Assembly: GCF_900215295.1 (NCBI RefSeq)
Contig: NZ_OCMF01000001.1
Location: 1,178,001-1,242,000, forward strand
Source: Salinimicrobium sediminis
GTDB lineage: Bacteria > Bacteroidota > Bacteroidia > Flavobacteriales > Flavobacteriaceae
Length of the DNA stretch: 64,000 nt
Direction of reading: 5' to 3'
Shown: positions 58,482 to 64,000 of the stretch, piece after piece
Numbering within the stretch: position 1 is the stretch's first letter
Layout of the letters: each line of letters begins with the position of its first letter
Notes under the pieces: model-generated
What the model saw: only the letters and a program-made list of their open reading frames with translations
Told to the model about the DNA's origin: nothing
Database searches by the model: none
Made by a program: the position numbers and the translations under genes

Positions 58482-59825
58482 TTAAATTTTCAGCCCCTTG
58501 AATTTTTTGAAAGACGAAACAATATTACTGTCTGTTAATGAGGAGATATAGCTGCAAATTTTTATTAGCTTCTCGTAAACCGGCAGATCTTCGAAATCTC
58601 CTGCATGAGGAATGAGCTTCAGCACGAGTTTGTTGTAGTTCGTGTACTCGCCGTCCCGGGGTAAAAGGGCTTCGGTATAAGTATCCAGCAGGTGAGAAAG
58701 CATTTGATAACCGGCAATTTCCTTACTAATTACCTCTTCACTTTGGTAGATCTTATCAATACTTATCTTTATGATGTCTGTGATCTGCGCTTCATATTTA
58801 CTCCTGTCAAATAATGCCTCGTGAAATTCCCCTTTTAGGATAGCTTCTTCATTATCCATAAAGATCTCTACGGCTTCAGTAAGCAGCGTATTGATAGCCA
58901 AAGCACGTAAATAGCTCAACCTGTCGGCGCGGGTTTGCAGATTGTGGTATTTTTTTGTGATGATGGAATCTTTCACCAGGTTGATCAAATATTCCAGCGC
59001 ATATTCCTCCTGGATAAGCCCCAGGTTGATGCCATCTTCAAAATCAATGATCGTGTAACAAATATCATCTGCCGCTTCTACTAAAAAGGCCAGTGGATGT
59101 CGGCAGTAACTGAGATTTTTTCCCTTGCTTGTTGAAATAAGTCCCAGCTCGTTGGCTACCTCCTCAAAAAAGGCTTTTTCAGACTGGAATATTCCGAACT
59201 TCTTATCGGCTATACGTGAGCTTGGTTTATGCGGAAGGGATTCCTTCGGATATTTTATAAATGCTCCCAAAGTGGCATAGGAAAGCCTGATGCCGCCCGG
59301 AATACCCGGTCTGTCTTCGGTAAGGATCTTAAAACCATTGGCATTTCCTTCAAACTTCGTTAGATCCTGAAATTCTTCAGGCGTGAGCATCTCCTTGAAT
59401 CTCTTTCCGTTACCATTGCTGAAATATTCTCCAATCGCCTTTTCCCCTGAATGTCCAAACGGCGGATTCCCGATGTCGTGCGCTAATGCTGCAGCGGCAA
59501 CAATGGCACCAAAATCGTTCATTTGATAACCATGGGTTTTTTCAAGCTGCGGATGCTTCTCCAGGATCTTTTGGCCTGCAAGCCGACCAAGGGAACGCCC
59601 AACCACGGAAACTTCCAAACTGTGCGTAAGCCTCGTGTGTACGAAATCGGTCTTTGAAAGGGGAATTACCTGGGTTTTATCCTGCAGACTTCTAAAAGCT
59701 GATGAAAAAATGATCCTGTCATAGTCAACTTCAAAACCTAAACGGGTAGCATTCTGTTCTTTTCTTAATCTTTTATTCGTGTCTCCTGCTTTTCTCAAAG
59801 AAAGCAGCTGCTCCCAGTTCATCAT
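58482..59825 (-). CDS. dgt: Deoxyguanosinetriphosphate triphosphohydrolase (dGTPase)
   Basis: 447 residues; starts MMNW, so 59825 or 59822. HD-domain enzyme: RLRKEQNATRLGFEVDYDRIIFSSAFRSLQDKTQV, HTRLTHSLEV (metal His), AHDIGNPPFGHSGE (HD pair) and D in EAADDICY. It hydrolyses dGTP, and often other dNTPs after activation, to nucleoside and tripolyphosphate. The neighbourhood of nrdA and nrdB, with a strong hairpin between, groups dNTP synthesis and breakdown. Confidence 0.93.
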   Translation of the reverse strand: MMNWEQLLSLRKAGDTNKRLRKEQNATRLGFEVDYDRIIFSSAFRSLQDKTQVIPLSKTDFVHTRLTHSLEVSVVGRSLGRLAGQKILEKHPQLEKTHGYQMNDFGAIVAAAALAHDIGNPPFGHSGEKAIGEYFSNGNGKRFKEMLTPEEFQDLTKFEGNANGFKILTEDRPGIPGGIRLSYATLGAFIKYPKESLPHKPSSRIADKKFGIFQSEKAFFEEVANELGLISTSKGKNLSYCRHPLAFLVEAADDICYTIIDFEDGINLGLIQEEYALEYLINLVKDSIITKKYHNLQTRADRLSYLRALAINTLLTEAVEIFMDNEEAILKGEFHEALFDRSKYEAQITDIIKISIDKIYQSEEVISKEIAGYQMLSHLLDTYTEALLPRDGEYTNYNKLVLKLIPHAGDFEDLPVYEKLIKICSYISSLTDSNIVSSFKKFKGLKI

Positions 59826-59858
59826 TTGGTAATTGTTTTACTAAAGCTTCAAAAATAG

Positions 59859-59894
59859 AGAAAAGGAAGCTGTTTCGCCACAGCTTCCTTTTCT
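59859..59894. terminator. Strong hairpin upstream of dgt, downstream of nrdA
   Basis: Perfect 15-bp stem AGAAAAGGAAGCTGT / ACAGCTTCCTTTTCT with 6-nt loop TTCGCC; on the minus strand it would end the nrdBA transcript. Confidence 0.7.
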
Positions 59895-59929
59895 ATTTAA
59901 AATTCAAAATTTAAAATTCAGGATTAAAA
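59895..59929. repeat. ATTTAAA/ATTCAAA heptamer tract
   Basis: Five units: ATTTAAA, ATTCAAA, ATTTAAA, ATTCAGG, ATTAAAA, directly abutting the hairpin at 59859-59894. Confidence 0.6.
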
Positions 59930-59948
59930 AAGATCTAAATCAGTTCAA

Positions 59949-60040
59949 TTGTCATTTCGACAGAGCGTCTGCTTTTGCTAAAAAGGAGATGTGACGAGAA
60001 ATCTTTGAGATTTACCGAAGTTCCTTTTTATGCGTAATTC
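59949..60040. repeat. REP-like intergenic element
   Basis: Begins GTCATTTCGACAGAGCG and contains GACGAGAAATCTTTGAGATT, a pattern of dispersed repeats common in Bacteroidota intergenic DNA. Only one copy lies in the window, so the call rests on general knowledge. Confidence 0.4.
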
Positions 60041-60084
60041 GAAAATCGATTATCTTTTTCGAGTAAATGATTTAAAACCTTGGC

Positions 60085-60126
60085 AAATCTGTCTCAAATC
60101 TCACGTCTCACATCTAATATCTAACT
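60085..60126. repeat. TCTCACR heptamer tract overlapping the nrdA stop codon
   Basis: Units AAATCTG, TCTCAAA, TCTCACG, TCTCACA, TCTAATA, TCTAACT. The nrdA stop codon (60123-60121 on the minus strand) lies in the last unit. Confidence 0.65.
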
Positions 60127-62538
60127 CCCGCACATCAAACAATCATCTCCTTCAGCTTCTTTAGAGCTGGCGATAAGGGCACGCAATTCTTCGGGAGTTA
60201 AGGAAGTTCCTTCCGGTACGGGAACTGCTGAAGGTTTTGTAGCTTCCGCAGGAATTTCTTCCTTCTTTTCCTCTTTTGCCAAAGTGAATTTGATGGCATC
60301 AACCGCACTCTTTGTCCGCAGGTAGTACATTCCGGTCTTGAGTCCACTTTTCCAGGCGTAGAAATGCATGGAAGTAAGTTTGCTGTAATTCGCATTTTCC
60401 ATGAACAAGTTAAGCGACTGTGACTGATCGATAAAATAACCGCGGTGGCGAGACATGTCAATGATGTCCTTCATACTAAGTTCCCAAACCGTTTTGTATA
60501 GTTCTTTGAGATCATCGGGGATGACATCGATATTTTGCACCGAACCATTGGAGCGTAAAATGGCATTTTTGACATCCTCTGTCCATAGATTTCTTTCAAC
60601 AAGGTCTTCGAGCAGGTGCTTGTTCACTACAATAAATTCTCCCGAAAGTACCCGGCGGGTGTAAATATTCGAGGTATATGGTTCAAAGGCTTCATTGTTC
60701 CCCAGGATCTGAGATGTGGAAGCAGTAGGCATAGGTGCCACTAAAAGGGAGTTGCGAACGCCATTTTTGAGCACCTGCTTGCGCAGTTTAGCCCAATCCC
60801 ATCTTCCACTGAGTTCCTCATCGTTGATCCCCCAAAGGTTGAATTGGAATTGCCCTTTGCTCATCGGGGAACCTTCATAAGTTGAATAAGCTCCCTCTTC
60901 TTTTGCCATTTCCATAGAAGCGGTAACAGCAGCAAAATATAAGGTCTCAAAGATCTCCTGATTCAGTTTTTTGGCTGCATCACTTGTGAAAGGTAGTCTC
61001 AATTTTATAAAAGTATCTGCCAATCCCTGCACACCAAGGCCAACCGGGCGATGCCTGAAATTAGAATTTTCAGCCTCCTTAACCGGATAATAATTCCTGT
61101 CGATCACCTTGTTAAGATTCCTGGTCACTCTTTTGGTGATCCTGAACAATTCCTTATGGTCGAATTCATCCCCTTTTACAAACATTGGCAGCGCAATGGA
61201 GGCCAGGTTACAAACGGCTACTTCATCTTCGCTGGTATATTCCAGGATCTCGGTACACAGGTTCGAGGAACGGATGGTTCCAAGGTTCTGCTGGTTTGAT
61301 TTCCGGTTGGCCGAATCCTTGTACAGCATGTACGGAGTTCCGGTTTCTATTTGTGACTCCAGGATCTTTTCCCAAAGGTCACGGGCTTTTATGCTTTTTC
61401 GGCCCTTACCTTCAGCTTCATATTTTTCATAGAGCGCTTCAAATTCGTCGCCGTGAATGTCGTAAAGTCCGGGGCACTCGTGGGGACACATAAGCGTCCA
61501 GTTCTCATTGGCTTCTACACGTTTCATGAAAAGATCGGGCACCCACATTGCATAGAACAGATCGCGGGCACGCATTTCTTCTTTTCCGTGGTTCTTTTTC
61601 AGGTCAAGGAAGTCGAAAATATCTGCATGCCATGGCTCCACGTAGATTGCAAAAGAACCTTTTCGTTTTCCGCCACCCTGATCTACGTATCTTGCCGTGT
61701 CATTGAACACCCGCAGCATGGGAACAATTCCGTTTGACGTTCCGTTCGTTCCTGAAATATAGGAACCTGTGGCTCTTACATTGTGAATAGACAGACCAAT
61801 TCCGCCGGCCGACTGTGAGATCTTTGCGGTTTGCTTCAGCGTGTCATAAATGCCGTCGATGCTGTCATCCTTCATTGTCAATAGAAAACATGAAGACATT
61901 TGTGGCTTCGGAGTCCCTGCATTGAAAAGGGTAGGAGTGGCATGTGTGAAATACTTCTTAGACATGAGCTCATAGGTCTCGATAGCAGCCTCCATGTCAT
62001 CCGGATGTATCCCTACAGAAACCCGCATAAGCATGTGTTGAGGTCTTTCAGCGATCTTTCCGTTGATCTTTAGCAGGTATGATCGTTCTAGTGTTTTAAA
62101 TCCGAAGTAGTCGTATTGGAAATCCCGGTTATAGATGATCGTGGAATCCAGCAGATCCTTATTCTTTTGGATCACCTCGTAAACATCATCGGCAATTAGC
62201 GCCGACTTCTGATTGGTTCTTGGATTTACATATTCGTAGAGGTCTGTGATCACTTCTGAAAAGCTTTTCTTAGTGTTCTTATGCAAATTGGAAACCGAAA
62301 TTCTTGCCGCCAGCTTCGCATAGTCCGGGTGTGAGGTGGTCATCGTAGCTGCGATCTCTGCCGCCAGATTATCCAGTTCGCTGGTAGTTACTCCATCATA
62401 GAGTCCTTCGATCACCCGCATCGCCACTTTTACCGGGTCTACGAGTTCATTAAGTCCATAACACAACTTCCTTATTCGGGCTGTGATCTTGTCAAACATT
62501 ATGGGTTCTCTGCGGCCGTCTCTTTTTTCTACGAACAT
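60121..62538 (-). CDS. nrdA: Class Ia ribonucleotide reductase, large (alpha) subunit
   Basis: 805 residues: N-terminal ATP-cone ([20 protein letters not shown]), active-site cysteines in QMSSCFLL and [33 protein letters not shown], and the C-terminal redox pair Cys800/Cys803 (CLMC). It reduces ribonucleoside diphosphates using the radical of NrdB. nrdB lies upstream on the same strand with a 138-nt gap filled by palindromic repeats. The final codons overlap a heptamer tract. Confidence 0.96.
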   Translation of the reverse strand: MFVEKRDGRREPIMFDKITARIRKLCYGLNELVDPVKVAMRVIEGLYDGVTTSELDNLAAEIAATMTTSHPDYAKLAARISVSNLHKNTKKSFSEVITDLYEYVNPRTNQKSALIADDVYEVIQKNKDLLDSTIIYNRDFQYDYFGFKTLERSYLLKINGKIAERPQHMLMRVSVGIHPDDMEAAIETYELMSKKYFTHATPTLFNAGTPKPQMSSCFLLTMKDDSIDGIYDTLKQTAKISQSAGGIGLSIHNVRATGSYISGTNGTSNGIVPMLRVFNDTARYVDQGGGKRKGSFAIYVEPWHADIFDFLDLKKNHGKEEMRARDLFYAMWVPDLFMKRVEANENWTLMCPHECPGLYDIHGDEFEALYEKYEAEGKGRKSIKARDLWEKILESQIETGTPYMLYKDSANRKSNQQNLGTIRSSNLCTEILEYTSEDEVAVCNLASIALPMFVKGDEFDHKELFRITKRVTRNLNKVIDRNYYPVKEAENSNFRHRPVGLGVQGLADTFIKLRLPFTSDAAKKLNQEIFETLYFAAVTASMEMAKEEGAYSTYEGSPMSKGQFQFNLWGINDEELSGRWDWAKLRKQVLKNGVRNSLLVAPMPTASTSQILGNNEAFEPYTSNIYTRRVLSGEFIVVNKHLLEDLVERNLWTEDVKNAILRSNGSVQNIDVIPDDLKELYKTVWELSMKDIIDMSRHRGYFIDQSQSLNLFMENANYSKLTSMHFYAWKSGLKTGMYYLRTKSAVDAIKFTLAKEEKKEEIPAEATKPSAVPVPEGTSLTPEELRALIASSKEAEGDDCLMCGS

Positions 62539-62676
62539 AACTTGAGCTTTAAAGCCCCTCCCGCCCTCCCCAAAGGGGAGGAGCTGTGGGCGATTATTTG
62601 AAAAGGAGGCTTTGCCAGGAGCAAAGCATTAAAAGGCTATTTTTTTATTCCCGTTCCCCCTCTGGGGGAAAGGGGG
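62539..62676. repeat. nrdB-nrdA gap with two C/G-rich palindromes
   Basis: CCTCCCC-AAA-GGGGAGG at 62565-62581 and TTCCCCC-TCT-GGGGGAA at 62654-62670, related in style to the repeats at 4909 and 9616. The second stops 7 nt from the nrdB stop codon. They may tune the ratio of nrdB and nrdA mRNA. Confidence 0.6.
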
Positions 62677-63654
62677 CTAGAAGTCGGCGTCGAAGCTGAT
62701 CTTATCGGCGTCTTTGTCTTTGTTCATCACTCCTGCTTTTTGGTATTCCCCAACTCTCTTTTCAAAGAAGTTGGTCTTCCCCTGCAGGTTGATCATATCC
62801 ATAAAGTCGAATGGATTTGCAGTGCCGTATTCTTTCTCACACTCAAGTTCTACTAATAATCTGTCGGCTACAAACTCGAGGTACTGCGTCATAAGCTTGG
62901 AATTCATTCCAATGAGGCTCACGGGAAGGGATTCTGTAATGAACTCTCTTTCAATATTAAGAGCGTCAACAATGATCTCTCTTATTCGCTCTTTTGGCAC
63001 CTTGTTCACCAGGTGGTTATTGTGCAGGTGAACTGCAAAGTCGCAGTGCACGCCTTCGTCTCTGGAAATAAGTTCGTTGGAGAAGGTAAGTCCGGGCATG
63101 AGCCCGCGCTTCTTCAGCCAGAAGATGGAACAGAATGCCCCCGAAAAGAAGATCCCTTCAACAGCTGCAAAAGCAATAAGCCTTTCAGCAAAAGAATCAG
63201 ATTCGATCCACTTAAGGGCCCACTGCGCTTTCTTCTGAATTGCAGGGAATATTTCAATGGCTTTGAACAAATTGTTTTTTTCCTTTTCATCCTTAACGTA
63301 GGTATCGATGAGCAGGGAGTAGGTTTCAGAATGGATGTTCTCCATCATGATCTGGAATCCATAGAAGAATTTAGCTTCAGAATACTGAACTTCATTAACA
63401 AAGTTCTCTGCTAAATTTTCATTTACAATCCCGTCAGATGCGGCAAAAAAGGCGAGAATGTGCTTGATGAAATATCTTTCATCTCCCGTTAATTTGTGGT
63501 TCCAGTCGGTAAGGTCCTGGTGCAGGTCAATTTCTTCTGCAGTCCAGAAACTTGCTTCCATTTTCTTGTACCAATCCCAGATGTCGTGATGTTTAATGGG
63601 GAAGATCACGAATCTGTCCTTGTTTTCCTGTAAAATGGGTTCTAACTGGGCCAT
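62677..63654 (-). CDS. nrdB: Class Ia ribonucleotide reductase, small (beta) subunit
   Basis: 325 residues. Ferritin-like diiron protein close to the eukaryote-type R2: FWTAEEIDL (ligand Asp), [16 protein letters not shown] with ligand Glu and His and the radical Tyr three residues after the next Glu, and [14 protein letters not shown]. All radical and metal residues visible here are intact, so it should carry a tyrosyl radical. It is upstream of nrdA in one unit. A -7-like AATATTTG lies at 63700-63693. Confidence 0.95.
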   Translation of the reverse strand: MAQLEPILQENKDRFVIFPIKHHDIWDWYKKMEASFWTAEEIDLHQDLTDWNHKLTGDERYFIKHILAFFAASDGIVNENLAENFVNEVQYSEAKFFYGFQIMMENIHSETYSLLIDTYVKDEKEKNNLFKAIEIFPAIQKKAQWALKWIESDSFAERLIAFAAVEGIFFSGAFCSIFWLKKRGLMPGLTFSNELISRDEGVHCDFAVHLHNNHLVNKVPKERIREIIVDALNIEREFITESLPVSLIGMNSKLMTQYLEFVADRLLVELECEKEYGTANPFDFMDMINLQGKTNFFEKRVGEYQKAGVMNKDKDADKISFDADF

Positions 63655-64000
63655 GATATATAAATTTGGTTGGTTAGCAATAATGGTTCTAACAAATATT
63701 GGGAATTATGTAAGAGTTTCTCCTACAGCAGCCGAAAGCTTTTCAACAAAGTTTTCAACACGACGCATGAAAATTGTTATTGAGGTTTTGTTAAAGATAA
63801 TAGCTACTATGCTGTAAACAAAAACATTAACCTCTGTTAACGAATTTAAGAACAGAAGGAGTCGCTGCACATTATCAAAAGCAAGAGCTTCTGAAAATAG
63901 CATTTTCAGAAGCTCTTTTATCATTCCATTTTCCTCCCGAAAAAGTGTTTCCTCCGGGCTGATAAATCCCAAAGAAGCATATGTTACCGACTCTTTTGGT
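63655..64000. promoter_or_regulatory. nrdB upstream region with tandem DnaA-box-like repeats and terminator
   Basis: Two direct repeats TTTTCAACA at 63740-63748 and 63752-63760, 12 bp apart and about 90-105 nt upstream of nrdB, resemble DnaA boxes. A hairpin with 16-bp arms AAGAGCTTCTGAAAAT (63883-63898) and ATTTTCAGAAGCTCTT (63902-63917), followed by TTTTA, is probably a terminator. The 88-codon ORF across the region is not convincing. Confidence 0.45.

Noticed and set aside
63706-63972. 88-codon minus-strand ORF at the right edge
   Set aside because: Runs through a strong hairpin terminator and the DnaA-box-like repeats; no recognised domain. A gene entering from the right edge cannot be excluded.

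Overview
The window is a stretch of a chromosome from a member of the Bacteroidota, most likely the family Flavobacteriaceae. Evidence: SusC/SusD pairs with lipoprotein glycosidases, a C-terminal type IX secretion sorting domain, DUF3078 and DUF2892 proteins, a propeller/Y_Y_Y/LuxR regulator, and promoters with the Bacteroidota -7 element TAnnTTTG. The species cannot be named from this sequence. No rRNA, tRNA, CRISPR array, integrase or transposase was seen.

Layout. (1) 1-3136: an AT-rich, overlapping gene pair cut by the left edge. One gene encodes a probable phosphoribosyltransferase-like/GHKL-ATPase protein, the other a receiver-like/nucleoside-phosphorylase protein; it looks like a signalling or defence module. 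(2) 3429-11742: a TolC/MFP/RND efflux operon followed by a PII-like protein, a DUF2892 membrane protein and a two-haem cytochrome lipoprotein. The gaps carry many short repeats. (3) 11974-24266: a sulfur-stress island with a racemase, DUF302, OsmC, two single-domain rhodaneses, a CstB-like persulfide dioxygenase-rhodanese, DoxX, DsrE, a SoxB-like metallophosphatase, a 5'-nucleotidase, a TlpA-like thioredoxin, a TauE-type exporter with a methyltransferase, and a Crp/Fnr regulator. (4) 24475-29794: a SYLF protein, an SDR oxidoreductase and a very large metallophosphatase/kinase-like/outer-membrane-barrel protein. (5) 29995-52169: a complete beta-glucan utilisation locus (regulator, SusC, SusD, two surface glycan-binding lipoproteins, GH16, GH30, GH5-CBM6, GH30, GH3, GH3, GH16), closed by a strong terminator. 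It fits laminarin-like beta-1,3/1,6-glucan. (6) 52335-63654: housekeeping genes tadA, dxs, a DUF3078 protein, a T9SS-secreted propeller protein, dgt, nrdA and nrdB.

The main discovery is a regulon readable directly from the DNA. Seven promoters between 3.3 and 23.6 kb carry a 14-bp palindrome GTAACNNNNGTTAC. It lies exactly 22 bp (21 in one case) upstream of a TAnnTTTG -7 element, so it is centred near -40, the class II position of Fnr/Crp activators. The promoters drive the efflux operon, the racemase, both rhodaneses, the persulfide dioxygenase, the DoxX-DsrE-SoxB-like operon, the thioredoxin and the TauE operon. The likely regulator is the cysteine-containing Crp/Fnr protein at 23634-24266.

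Two further DNA-level patterns stand out. Many intergenic gaps hold degenerate tandem repeats of quite different sequence but always a 7-bp period, often touching a start or stop codon. A pseudo-palindrome AAAATGNCATTTT recurs six times, mostly inside genes on both strands and far above chance.
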